In this document: positions 20,296-30,074 of the stretch, piece by piece | Layout of the letters: every line of letters starts with the position of its first letter | How positions within the stretch are numbered: the first letter of the stretch is position 1 | NCBI RefSeq assembly: GCF_029784135.1 | Contig: NC_073744.1 | Coordinates: 106,508,266 to 106,572,265 of the forward strand | Reading direction: 5' to 3' | Length of the DNA stretch: 64,000 nucleotides | Source: Toxorhynchites rutilus septentrionalis | Lineage: Eukaryota > Arthropoda > Insecta > Diptera > Culicidae | Notes under the pieces: generated by a model | Seen by the model: the letters and a program-made list of their open reading frames with translations, nothing else | Databases searched by the model: none | What the model was told of the DNA's origin: nothing | Position numbers and translations under genes: made by a program

Positions 20296-21277
20296 CTAAT
20301 CCTTGTGTACTTTTTCAGTCTTGGAAGCCGTATAATTTGCTGTGATTCGAATTGATTCAACTACTTTTCTGTTCTCAATATCCGAATAAGCTGGAACGTT
20401 CTGAGGCATGGAAGCATCGTACTCCTCGTTTAACTTCTTGGCTAGGAAATATATTTCAGCAAGTGCTATGACGAGGGCAATCATGATTCCAAGCAAAAGC
20501 CGAAAACCGAAATCCAATTGACCGATGATTAATTCCACACCAATAAATCCAAACGCGAAGCCTGCTGCCACTGAGAAAATAAACTGGGCGACGGCAATCA
20601 GTTGTTTATTGATTTGTTTCACTAAAAAATGAGAGAATTATAGCAATTATCATGAAGTCTGCAATGCAAAATGCTTTGAACTTACTTTGAAAAGAGATCG
20701 TGTCTTGCGGGGCGAGTTTCCTTACATTGTCCACGTCCCGAGTCATAGCCTGGTACTCTTTAGCTTCTTGTTCTTTACGAAGCTTCTGGCAACGAGCTTC
20801 CAGAATGGGATTCCGTTGAAGGATTTCGTTTTCAGGTAGGATAATTTCGCTATCCTTCATAAGTTCATGTAAGTATGGTGTGGTTTCATCCTCTTTCCGT
20901 GCAATGCTCAGCGCTCGGAACAACAATTTCAAATCGACCAAACTCAGCGTCAATGTGTTTGAATCTTTCGATTTTACAAACATTTCCGATCGATCATTAT
21001 CGATGAATTGACCATCATTTTTATCAAAAATTCTCCACTCCTCGGTGTTTTTGATTTTTCGCTCTTCTAGAAATTTTTGTTCTAGTGCTGTGAGTCTAAC
21101 AGATTCGTCCTCTGGATTAGCTCCCGTTTTCGTGTATTTCCTCAGTTTATTTTTACATGCATGCTTGATCTCTTCTGCTGTCAGCGAATCACAGGGAAAA
21201 TGCTTCGCTATAATCTTTAGAAAAGCCGCTGAAGGGGTGATTCTCACAGATGTATCCTTTATTGGTAACTTTGACAT
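20296..21277 (-). CDS. TMEM199: TMEM199/Vma12-type V-ATPase assembly factor, two exons
   Basis: Exon 1 (21277-20686) and exon 2 (20621-20296) join across a 64-bp intron (GTAAGT/TTTTTTAG; one base of a codon before the intron), giving 305 residues. The N-terminal half is charged and helical, with a KEQEAKEYQAMTRDVDNV segment typical of Vma12/TMEM199 just before two membrane helices: roughly LIAVAQFIFSVAAGFAFGFI and LDFGFRLLLGIMIALVIALA. In yeast and animals this ER membrane protein helps assemble the V0 sector of the proton pump. It is longer than the human protein. It is a host gene without obvious defects. Its 3' end lies about 100 bp from the GST stop on the opposite strand, so the two transcripts are convergent and may overlap. 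Confidence 0.88.
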
Positions 21278-21839
21278 TTCTATTTCACTGATTTTATTTT
21301 ATTTCTCACCTAAGAATAACTGAGGAAATTGATGGATTCTTCACTTATAATTCGTCAGTAAAGGATATCGAGAATATCTGTTATCATGTGATTGTAGACT
21401 ATTTTGTAATGTTTATAAACCAGATGAAGTTTATCCGCGATGACGAATGTACTGTGTCGACATCTGGGTGCGAAATACATGTTGTGAAGCAGTTCGACGA
21501 AACTACGTTAGATTTACAATCAGATGGCGTAAAATGATTGTGGTTTGAAATTTGTTTGGATATTTTAAAAACCCAGAATTTTTCTTCAAATTTTCCGGTT
21601 ATTCTTTCTACGCTTAGAAAGGTTAGAAAATCTTCATTTCACATTGTTTCATTCATAACACATGAAGGATGGCTCGGTATTGACGAATTTACTTTGGATT
21701 TACAACCAGATGGCGCAGCGAGTAAAATGAGGATGTTTTGTTTTTTTGGTAATTATCACATAAAAATTGGACGAAAAAATTAAACACATATAAATCCTTT
21801 TGCGAGACATGACTTAACAAAGAACTTGCTGTTTGCTTA
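21278..21839. other. Upstream region of the TMEM199-like gene
   Basis: A diverged duplicated phrase is visible: TACGTTAGATTTACAATCAGATGGCG near 21505 and ACTTTGGATTTACAACCAGATGGCG near 21690. The promoter should lie close to 21278, but no motif stands out. Confidence 0.5.
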
Positions 21840-21988
21840 TTGGACCAGATGGCATGGATGTCCTCGGACCATGGCTCCAGGCCAGTGGAGAGGAAGCCGT
21901 GCCGTTGAAGATGCCGGCGTGTTCTTATTCCCCTTCATCGTGGAGGGGAAGGAACAAGGATCTTCTTGACTGATCCATTGTTCAGACG

Positions 21989-22552
21989 CTAGATCTTAAA
22001 AAATAGTTCGGCATCTTTTAGGTAGCAGACAAGCGCTGCTACTCTTGCTGGATCGTCCTTCAAGATGTCCCTTACACTCCCGCTGATTCCATGCAGGTTT
22101 CGTAGATCATCGAATTTCGGGCAACCACACAAGAAGTGCTCGATGGAGTTGTGGATTTGGCAGAGGTCGCAGAGCAGATGGAAGGGTCCTCTATTGAATC
22201 CGTGTGTGACCGAGCAGTGACCGGTCCTCAATCTGGACAGGATTCGTTGTTCTCTCATTCCTTTAACATCGTCAAACCTGACAATCGTGCCCTTGACTTT
22301 TCTGATGAACTGCCCCCTCTCTGCAAACCACCTTTCGGTCCAAAAGGTGCGGAAAGAGTTGGTGATCCACAACTTCACATCGTCAAGCGGCACATCCCGA
22401 GTGAAGAATTTTTCCGGCAAACTAGTCGGCCGCTTCATTCCCTGCGATGCTGTTGTGTCCGGGGACCCACATGAGCACAGTGTCGGGCAATATGTTCTTC
22501 CTGATGGCCTGTACCCATGGATGTTTGGACCTGGTCGCACCGATGGCATCAA
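21989..22552 (-). pseudogene. LINE ORF2 C-terminal region with CCHC-like motif
   Basis: The frame carries the end of RNase H and then FNRGPFHLLCDLCQ...IEHFLCGCPKF, the Cys/His cluster usual at the C-terminus of R1/LOA/I-type LINEs, probably for nucleic-acid binding. It overlaps the upstream frame at 22422-22552, which marks a frameshift inside RNase H. Confidence 0.82.
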
Positions 22553-24107
22553 TGGCGCTCGCCGAATCGGAGACGACCAACAACGGCTTGGAAGATGAAG
22601 TTGTAGTTGCCTCGAAGATGCCGGCCACTTCGGCCGAGAAGACCTGGCAGATGTCCGCGAGTTTCTTGCTGGAAATCAGACTATTATTATTATCGCTTAC
22701 CCCAAATCCAACTCCCGATGGTCCTTTTGAGCCGTCCGAGTATCTGACCTCGTGGAGACGGTATTTTTCTGCTATGATGGCCTTGAAATATTCTAGCAGA
22801 CCGATCGAGCTCGCCCTGGCTCGAAAGTTGTCCCTAATACTGTTCTCGACGAGAACAGTTGGAAACCTCCAGTCGTTCGCACCAAACCAGGATTGTTTTG
22901 CCACGGGGGGGAGGTTGGCGTGAGCCACCCCCTGCAGGATCGTGTTGCTAAGGGCGGTCAGGTGGGTCTCCCCTCTACCGCTGGTTTTCGACAAGAAACT
23001 GGCAGTCCTGGCTACGATCGCCGAGTCTATGATCAGATCGAAAGGAGGTTCTCCAATTTCGGCGCAGACAGAGGCAGCTGGTGTTGATGGCAGGAGACCG
23101 GAGACAGTCCGTAGTGCTTTGTTGTAGATCGGTGCCAGAGATTTTGGGAGCTTGTCTTCAGCCAAACACGTCAGTTCAAGGCCATAGGTGAGGCGGCTGC
23201 TGATGATGGCTTTGGCCACCCGTAGCCGAATATTTCTGTTGTTGCTCCGGTGCGGTTTGGAAATGGTTTTCAGAAGGTTCAACCGGGTGGCACAGCTCTT
23301 CTTAACTTCCTCAAAATGGCGGAGGAAGTTAAGTTTGTGGTCAACAAACACTCCAATGATCTTTAGCGTTTTTCGGCGGGGAATGTTGTTTTTGTATAGC
23401 TGGACCCTGGAGTTGGGAGCCTGATGTCTATCGCTGCAAATCACCATATGGCCGCTCTTCTGCGCTGAAAGTCTAAATCCTCTCTCGGCCGCCCACCGGC
23501 CGATGGCATTGGTAGCTGCCTGTATCCTGATGCGTGAAATCCTATGGGTGTCACCCACTGCCATCAGAAGAATGCCGTCGGCGTAGACAAACACGAAGAC
23601 TCCCCCAGACAGGACCTGGAACAGGCTATTCATGGCGACGAGAAAGAGGGTGACGGCAAGAACAGAACCTTGAGGTACTCCTGTTTCCTCGTGGGAAGCT
23701 CGGGAACTGATGTTACCAATTTTGACCTCAAAGGTTCGGCGTGTGGCGAAGTTCTTGATGAAGTGCAGTAATTTCCCGTCAACGCCCCAATCTGCCAGAG
23801 TTTTCAGCACTAACGGGATCCATGTTCTGTTGTATGCCTTTTCTAGGTCCAGTGCTAGCATCTCCATGTGCTGACGGTTCCTGTTGGCTTCGGCTATCAC
23901 GTCTCCGAGGGTCGCGAAGTAATTGTTGGTGACCATACCCGTTCGGAAGGCGAACTGTCGATAGTCCAATTTCCTATTTTCGGTTAGAAAGGTGACCAGG
24001 CGTCTATTCGCCATTCTTTCCAGGATCTTGGATGAACAGGAGGTTGAGGAAATTGGATGGTAGCCTTTCACGTTGTTGCTGCTTTGACCGACCTTAGGTA
24101 TGGGCAT
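22422..24107 (-). pseudogene. LINE reverse transcriptase and RNase H
   Basis: A 561-residue frame holds RT motifs KILERMANRRL, MLALDLEKAYNR (catalytic Asp), TGVPQGSVLAVTLF and FVFVYADGILLM. The last should read YADD: the second catalytic Asp is Gly here, so this copy is enzymatically dead. A C-terminal RNase H follows, with RYSDGSKGPSGVG, VVSDSASAIDAI and WVPGHNSIAGNEAAD. The related fragment at 11155-11465 matches its middle. Confidence 0.92.
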
Positions 24108-24109
24108 TA

Positions 24110-25573
24110 CTAGGCTGTAACCCTCGGGAAATTCGTGTGTATTCCACAGGTCGTTAAAGATGCTGAGAAGGGTTTCAGCATCTTATAGCCGATACCGTCA
24201 GGGCCAGTTGACTCACCTTTTGCGGAACGTAGGGCAACAGAAAGTTCCTCGATGGTGAAGTTCCGGTTGAGAGGATTATTAGGACGACTCATAGGGACCA
24301 CAAAGTTGCTGACCGAAGTGATACCCGCTCCCTGTCGACGGATGAAATCGGGCTCATATTCGGAGATCGAGGACAATCCCGCGAAATATTCGCCGAGCGT
24401 GTTCGAAGTATCTACCGGATCGCTGAAGGTTATACCATCCACTTGAAGAATGGGATTGTATGGCCTTCTCTTCCCATTTAGTGCATTTACTCTGCGCCAA
24501 AGATCCGCAGAGGACTGGTTTTCGTTGATAGACACCAGAAAACCAGTCCAACTGTCTAACTTCGCCTTCCGGATTAACCGCCGTACTCTGATGTGTTGCG
24601 CTCGATACCTGTTCATAGCAGCTTCCTTCATTGGGTCTCCTACTGGTAGTCGTTTGGCCGTACGCAGAAACTTTTTCCGCTTCTTGACCTCCCACTTGAT
24701 GTCCTCGGACCACCAATGCAGCGCTTTTTTCGTTCTTGGTTTTCGTTCTTGGGATGGAGGCTCCGGCCGCCTCCATAATGGTTTTGTTGAAAGTGGCAAT
24801 GGTGGTTGGGTTGTCTCTAGATATCAAGAAGTCGGAGGATGTTTGAAAGGCTGTCCAGTCAGCTCTTTCGAAGATCCATCTTGGTCTGCGAGTAGTGAGC
24901 GGCGGCGGGCCGTTAAAGCTGATGGTTATCGGGTGATGATCGCTGCCATGAAGGTCGTCGGCTTTGTTCCACCCTAACCTATCCACCAAGTTGAGACTAG
25001 CTGCTGAAATATCAATGGCTGTGTTGCTCGTACCTCTACGGAAAGTGTCAGTGCCGTCATTTAAGACCGAGAGCTCCATCACCTCCAAGAGGTCGGCGAT
25101 GATATTCCCTCTGACGTCTGGTGTTTGCATTCCCCAGTTGCGGTGATGAGCATTGAAGTCCCCCAAGATGATTTTTGGGTCCTCCAAGCCTGCTACCGCT
25201 TAAAGCAGCTTCCGTCGTAGTTCCGGGATTACGCCACACGGCAGGTATATACAAATGATGGTCACCGGAATCGGGGCCTCGATTCGGACTGCTATTATTG
25301 GCAGGTCAGTGGATATTTGTTTTCGCAAATGGGGAATGTTTCTCCGGACACCCAAAGCAACGGAGTGTTGCAAAACAGAGCCCCGCTTAGTGTACCAGTG
25401 GAATCTACCCCCGACAATTTTCTGTATGTTTGTTGTGGAAATTCGATTTATCTCTTGGAGTGCGATGACGGACGGACATAGCTCTCGGTCAAGGATCTCC
25501 AGTTCTCCCAAGTTGTTGTACAGTCCATTGATGTTCCATTGCAGAGCGAGGTTGGTGGATGTGTTGGTGGACA
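24110..25573 (-). pseudogene. LINE AP-type endonuclease and linker to RT
   Basis: Frames 25573-25200, 25187-24354 and 24799-24110 cover an APE-like endonuclease: LALQWNINGLYNN (metal site), VIALQEINR (catalytic Glu), IILGDFNAHHRNWG and SDHHPITI (His/Asp). This nuclease nicks the target to prime reverse transcription. The frames are shifted relative to each other near 25190 and 24800-24360. The linker ends at the RT start. Confidence 0.9.
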
Positions 25574-26184
25574 TACTTTCCTGGTGATGTGCGGTGTGGT
25601 GGGGTATCAGAGGTGTAGTGGTACTGAATGTGACGATTCCCGGTGGAACTCCACCGACGATAACAGGTTGGGCAGCCATTCCACTCGGAAGCAGCCGAGG
25701 AAAGGTGGTGAGTTTCGTTGGGGAGCTGGAACTCCCGGCCATAGCTTGCGTGAGATCTCCTCGGCTACGTCTCCATGCATCATAGATAATGGCATCGGAC
25801 CTCGCTTCGGCTGGTATAGGCGAAACAGGCCTGTCATGAGCTTCCAGTGGAGTGGTTGTGGCGGCCGGCTTAGCCCTGGCGGCGAGACGAGCGGATCTTC
25901 GGCGGATTGAGACATTAACTGTGGATGGTGTTGTGTCGGCAGCTGGAAGGATCGCAGTGGCAACGATACGCGGTGTTGTCGAACAAGACAGCGGTGCGCG
26001 GCGACTGGGAGTAGAACTCTCACCCAGCGTTCGTTCACTTGACCTGACGACGGGAAAAAAACGGTTCGGCGTCACTGCAATCCTCTGCGCTACTTTGTGA
26101 TTTGGCGGTGGATACTTCGGTGATAATGGCACAGGGTAGCGGAAGTTGCACAATGTCGGCAGAAGAAACTCCAGTGAGATCGAT

Positions 26185-26425
26185 CGGGGAATGAGTGATT
26201 CCACCCTTGTGCGTCCCGAGATCTGATGCAGTTCCCACGCAGTCCTTCGGGGAATAGACGTTGCCGCCCTTGTGCGTCCCGATTTCTGGTGCTGGTCCCA
26301 CGTGGTCCTTCGGGGAACAGGTGTTGCCACCCTTGTGCGTCTCAAGTTCAGGTACAATTCCCACGTAGTTCGTCGGGGAATAGGTGTTGCCACCCTTGTG
26401 CGTCCCGAAAGCTTGATCGTAAAAT
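26185..26425 (-). repeat. Four 60-bp coding tandem repeats in LINE ORF1
   Basis: The phrase THKGGN.YSPKD.VG recurs four times at a 20-residue spacing. At DNA level GGGACGCACAAGGGCGGCAA-like units are spaced 60 bp apart. Units differ at several positions, so the repeats are not very recent. Confidence 0.88.
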
Positions 26426-27399
26426 ACTGCATCTCCCTGGCGCCGGGGGTAGACCGTCAGTACCGGTGGGGGTATAACGTCCGCACTGACGGGGCCTCGA
26501 CTACCAGGGAATATCGCTGGGTTTCGTTCTTCATCGACGTTGGTTTGTTTCTTCGTCCACAGGCTGCAGAGGTTGTCCAGCAGTTCCGGTGGGGGTGTAA
26601 CGTCCGCACTGCTGGGGCCCTGCATACCTGGGGCTCTGCTGCTTCGGTCAGCGACAGTTCGCGGCGAGGGTTGCCGGAGGTTGTCCGTCGATTCCGGTGG
26701 GGCTGTAGCGTCCGCATCTACGGGGCCCCGACTATCCGTACCGGAGAGCTGATTGGTGGAGTAGTGGTTGGCGACAGGTGAGGTAAGAGTTGGACGAAAC
26801 ACTATTTGGGCTGACGGTCCCTACCGCTAGTCAGCGGTGGGTATGGAGAGTCTGATCGCTGATTAGATCGAGGGTTATATGGAGGCAAGGCGGGTTGCTT
26901 GCCTACTGTTGACGATCTCTGACGGATGTCCTTCGGTGGTTGTGTAAGCGGGGATTCAGGTTTTCTTTTATTCGAGGGCGTTGCATTTGTAGTTCGATCT
27001 CCAGACTGGGCGGTAAGAAGTACTGGTGTAGATGGAGATGGTGTTTTCGTAAGCGTGTCATCTAGTTCGTTGGATTCTATGTCGGAGTCAGAGGAATTGA
27101 CCAAGCTGGAGTTTTGTGGTAATATGCTTGTGGATTTGGCCGGTCGGGAGGATGTAGGGGTGTTTAACAAGGAGGGAGGGCTGGAATGGGTGACTTTTAT
27201 TACCTCGGATGTTTCGACACTTTTTGTTTGGGGCAATAATGACCTGGCTTTAGATACCTCCTTCTGTTGCAGAGTGATGATTTTGTCCTTCTGGGTCAAT
27301 CGTTGCTCCATGGCCACTAGTGTATTGGCCATCTGATCGATTTTATCCACCAGAGACTTGATCATCTCCGTGTTTTTTAACGCCTCGATACGTTGTAAC

Positions 27400-27890
27400 T
27401 AGTGATCCCCGATAATCGTTCGATTATTCGATTAATCGAATACGTCCTACAGAAATCGATTATTAATCGAACGAATACTGCATTACCAATAATCGAAGCG
27501 AACGAATAATTTACGTCGATTAATCGATCCAAACTCAGAGAGAAAAAAAACGTACGGCCGCTGCAGTTTTATCCTGAAAACAAATCATTATCTTTGACAC
27601 TCCCCTAAGTTCGTAAACAATGCTCAATGCCGCCAACGTAAATTGAGCTTCGTTTACGACTTTAGGGGTGAGTGAAAGATAATAATTGATTTTTAGGCGG
27701 AATGAACACTTTTTTGATTCCATATGGCTCTCTAGCAAATGAGAAATGGTCATCAACTAATTATTTCTCTCAGTTTGGCGATTAATCGATTAATCGATTA
27801 TTTGGGTCGATTAATCGTATCGAATAACAAACTGCTGAGAACTATTCGATTAGCTGATGAACGATTAATTTCAAAAATCGGGGATCACTA
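27400..27890. mobile_element. Non-autonomous hAT element, 491 bp
   Basis: Terminal inverted repeats TAGTGATCCCCGAT...ATCGGGGATCACTA are flanked by an exact 8-bp duplication GTTGTAAC (27392-27399 and 27891-27898), which is diagnostic of the hAT superfamily. The subterminal regions are rich in ATTAATCGATT palindromes, possible transposase-binding sites. There is no coding capacity. Confidence 0.93.
27575..27715. mobile_element. Palindromic MITE nested in the hAT element
   Basis: TCATTATCTTTGACACTCCCCTAAGTTCGTAAACAATGCTCAAT pairs with the reverse complement of CAATTGAGCTTCGTTTACGACTTTAGGGG...AATAATTGA. A diverged half copy is at 13025-13110. Confidence 0.65.
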
Positions 27891-28444
27891 GTTGTAACTC
27901 CATTGAAGCGGCCATGTTCGCGATAGTAAGATCTTTTTCTTCTATTTTTTGACGTAGGACTACGACTAACCGGAAGATATAGGGGGTGAAATGGAAATCT
28001 AGGCACTGAACAAGTAGGAAAAAATGCAAGATTTGGAACGCTTATAACTCGAGCATTTCTCAATAGATCGCGAACGTTTTTGCATCAATTGATAGAAAAT
28101 ATATCTACGCATCTATCATAACGAAAAACATTTCATTTTTCTTGAGATAAATAATTGAATAATTGTGAAATATCAAGCATTGTCAAAATGCACTATGTGC
28201 CCATTCTTGATTGGTCCATTTTGTGCTCCTCAAATCGGCAGCAGCGAAATAGAATGAAGCACGATGGGAAAGGAAAAAGAAAAAAATGAACGAAACATTG
28301 ATCGCAGTCTCACACATGCGTAATTCTCGAGCCAGCCAGTCAGCTTAAAAATCCCCGCTCCGCTGCCGTAACGATCATTCTCGTTCAAACCGTACACCAC
28401 ATCGGTTCGCATCACAACACATCAACAAACCAACCCAAGCAGCC

Positions 28445-28665
28445 ATGTCTGGACATGGTAAAGGGGGAAAAGTGAAGGGAAAGGCAAAATCCCGCTCGAA
28501 CCGTGTTGATCTGGAGTTCCCCGCAAGGGTAGCTAGGCCGAGCGCGTTAGTACCAGTGCACCAGTCCACCTAGCCGGCGTTATATAGTTTCGGCCGCCGA
28601 AGTGATCGAGTTAGCAAAGCTGCTCGTGACGATAAGAAAACCCGCATTCGGAACAGAACACATTC
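28445..28665 (+). pseudogene. Histone H2A-derived pseudogene, copy A
   Basis: ATG at 28445 starts MSGHGKGGKVKGKAKSRSNR, which is the H2A N-terminus with one change (GHG for GRG). Decayed H2A sequence then follows with indels, recognisable as RKG...AERV, LAGV and DDKKTRI-like stretches in shifting frames up to about 28665. After that, the rest of the gene body is no longer H2A-like. A histone-type stem-loop follows at 28836, about where an intact H2A gene (about 375 bp) would place it. The core nucleosome fold cannot form, so this is a dead copy. Confidence 0.85.
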
Positions 28666-28835
28666 GGTTCGGTGGACATCAAGACAACAGGCGAGTGGCG
28701 AGTGGCAAACGCAATCGCAAAACGGCATCAGGTAGCAGAAGAAAAAAGTTTGTTCTTTATACAAACTTATCGAAATGGTTTTTTTCAAAACCACGAGTAC
28801 TAAGTTTTCTAAATTGGAACCATTCCATTAAACAA

Positions 28836-28852
28836 GGCGCTTTTCAGGGCCA
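28836..28852 (+). terminator. Histone-type 3' stem-loop, copy A
   Basis: GGCGCTTTTCAGGGCCA matches the metazoan replication-dependent histone hairpin (6-bp stem with one mismatch, TTTC-type loop region). The purine-rich AAAAAAGAGTTTAAG downstream resembles the histone downstream element. Confidence 0.8.
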
Positions 28853-29166
28853 TTAAACCTTCCAAAAAAGAGTTTAAGAAATACAGTTCAATGTTTTCTA
28901 AAACATTATCACTGTTCCACTGTCATCGCAAATGTTCAATTACAGGTTAAAATCGCCTCCAATGCGACACTGAGTGGCGCTTCGGCACGTCGCATTGAAT
29001 GTAATTTACTGTACAACATGTCACAAAGCTGGATGGGAAGAAATTTTCCAACTGTGAAAGCTGTGGCGAGTGGCAACAAATCGCTAAACAGGAAGGTTCA
29101 GCCGAACAAGATGGGGATATCGAGTGATAACAAAACAATAAACTCTTTAGATTGAAGATAATTTTG

Positions 29167-29184
29167 TGATCCTGAAAAGGACCC
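29167..29184 (-). terminator. Histone-type 3' stem-loop on the minus strand
   Basis: On the minus strand GGGTCCTTTTCAGGATCACA is followed by ATCTAAAGAGTTTA, a downstream-element-like run. It implies that a second, opposite-strand histone gene was once captured next to H2A, as in the divergent H2A/H2B arrangement, but no coding sequence of it is recognisable. Confidence 0.75.
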
Positions 29185-29331
29185 TTGTGAATCCAACGAG
29201 CGAACAAATCGTAATGAATGTATTTTTTTGCCATCGCTCCCTTTTAACGCTCATTCGTTCGTCTCGTTGGACTCGCCCCTCTGGCTGAGTCTGCCGATTT
29301 ATCTCTATCCTGTGAGTGTGTACCGCTAGAG

Positions 29332-29338
29332 TATAAAA
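29332..29338 (+). promoter_or_regulatory. TATA box of captured H2A gene, copy B
   Basis: GTATAAAACACGCGG lies about 75 bp before the H2A coding start, with an AC-rich 5' UTR between. The same arrangement is kept in the inverted copy near 40905-40915. Confidence 0.6.
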
Positions 29339-29407
29339 CACGCGGACCCCAAAAAAATATGTTATTTTCTTTCAAACCGTAAACCCGTGTGGTTGTACGG
29401 CATCGGC

Positions 29408-29650
29408 ATCGTGGACGTAACAAAGGAGGACAAGTTAAGGGAAAGGCAAAGTCTCACTCGAACCGTGCAGGTCTCCAGTTCCCTGTTGGTCGCATTCACT
29501 GATTGCTCCGCAAGGGTAACTAGGCCGAACGGATTGGTGCCGGAGCACCAGTATACCTAACAGCGATTATAGAGTTTCGGCCGTCGGAGTGCTCGAGTTG
29601 GCTTGCAAAGCTGCTCACGACAATCAGAAAACCCACATCAAGAACAGAGC
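29408..29650 (+). pseudogene. Histone H2A-derived pseudogene, copy B
   Basis: The DNA reads as H2A with small indels: GGACGTAACAAAGGAGGACAAGTTAAGGG corresponds to the GRGKGGKVKG start. [12 protein letters not shown] is intact, then LLRKGN, AERIGAGAPVYL, and VLELA follow with stops between. It differs from copy A at many silent sites, so A and B derive from different H2A genes or were captured at different times. Similarity ends around 29650. A histone stem-loop follows at 29879. Confidence 0.88.
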
Positions 29651-29878
29651 AGCTTCGGTTCGGCGCTCATCAAGGCAACAATTAGTTTCAGTGAGTGGCA
29701 AAGTGTTTCTCCGGCACGTCGCATTAAATGTAATTTACTGAACAACATGTCACAAGCTGGATGGGAATAAATTTTCCAACTGTGAAAGCTGTGGCGAGTG
29801 GCAAACGCAATAGCTAAACAGGAAGGTTTAACCGAACAAGATGGGAATATCGAGTGATAACAAAAACACAACACCAAA

Positions 29879-29895
29879 GGTTCTTTTCAGAACCA
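29879..29895 (+). terminator. Histone-type 3' stem-loop, copy B
   Basis: GGTTCTTTTCAGAACCA forms a perfect 6-bp stem around the TTTC-type loop. ATAAAGAGTAAAC downstream fits a histone downstream element. Confidence 0.82.
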
Positions 29896-30074
29896 TCAAC
29901 ATATTCATAAAGAGTAAACAGTAAACTGATCCATTTTTCAGGTAGATTTTCAGGTTCACGTAGGAGAAGAAAATAAAACAACATATTTAAAATATATCTT
30001 TAACAAAAGCTGTCCCCTTTGTATAGTCCTACGTCACTCCGGTTATGTCCCCGACATTACCCACCCGTCTTTTT

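Larger units (their letters stand above)
25574..27915 (-). pseudogene. LINE ORF1, coiled-coil and low-complexity protein, interrupted by a hAT MITE
   Basis: ORF1 starts at the ATG at 27915, is split by the MITE (27400-27890), and continues as a Ser/Pro-rich protein with an N-terminal coiled coil (SLVDKIDQMANTLVAMEQRL). Leaving out the MITE and one 8-bp duplication keeps the frame. Towards the 3' part, frames overlap (26802-26035 and 26432-25574) and a shift is likely. ORF1 proteins of LINEs package the element RNA. No zinc knuckle is seen here. Confidence 0.72.
21840..27946 (-). mobile_element. RNase H-bearing LINE (LOA/I-type), near full length, broken
   Basis: On the minus strand the order is ORF1 start (27915), coiled-coil and Ser/Pro-rich ORF1, a 60-bp repeat zone, AP-type endonuclease, reverse transcriptase, RNase H and a C-terminal Cys/His motif ending at 21989, then a short 3' UTR. 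This domain order with RNase H fits the LOA or I clade; LOA-type Lian elements are known from Aedes. A hAT MITE interrupts ORF1 and several frameshifts break ORF2. The 5' end is cut by the histone-carrying repeat at 27947. Confidence 0.88.
28960..29880. repeat. Internal direct repeat of the histone unit, about 190 bp
   Basis: The segment around 28975-29140 (GACGTGCCG...AACATGTCACAAAGCTGGATGGGAAG...CGAGTGATAAC) recurs around 29710-29870. The same pair is present in the inverted copy at 40375-40560 and 41105-41290, so the duplication predates spread. Confidence 0.85.
27947..30074 (+). mobile_element. Composite histone-carrying repeat (family 'GACGTAGGAC'), full-length copy with two H2A captures
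   Basis: The unit starts TTTTGACGTAGGACTACG and ends TATAGTCCTACGTCACTCC...CACCCGTCTTTTT; read inward both ends show TGACGTAGGACTA. It holds about 290 bases of conserved 5' module, a promoter region, an H2A-like gene (28445) with a histone 3' stem-loop (28836), a second H2A-like gene (29408) with TATA box and stem-loop (29879), and an opposite-strand stem-loop (29167). Other copies or pieces are at 39583, 40166, 41664, 46298, 47678, 60253 and 62145. It sits between two LINEs. No transposase gene is present. The mechanism of spread is unknown. Confidence 0.75.

Noticed and set aside
25255..26781. Plus-strand open frames opposite the LINE
   Set aside because: They are shadows of ORF1 and the endonuclease on the minus strand.
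28445..28820. Working histone H2A gene
   Set aside because: Only the first 20 or so codons are clean; stops and indels follow and the C-terminal half is unrecognisable.
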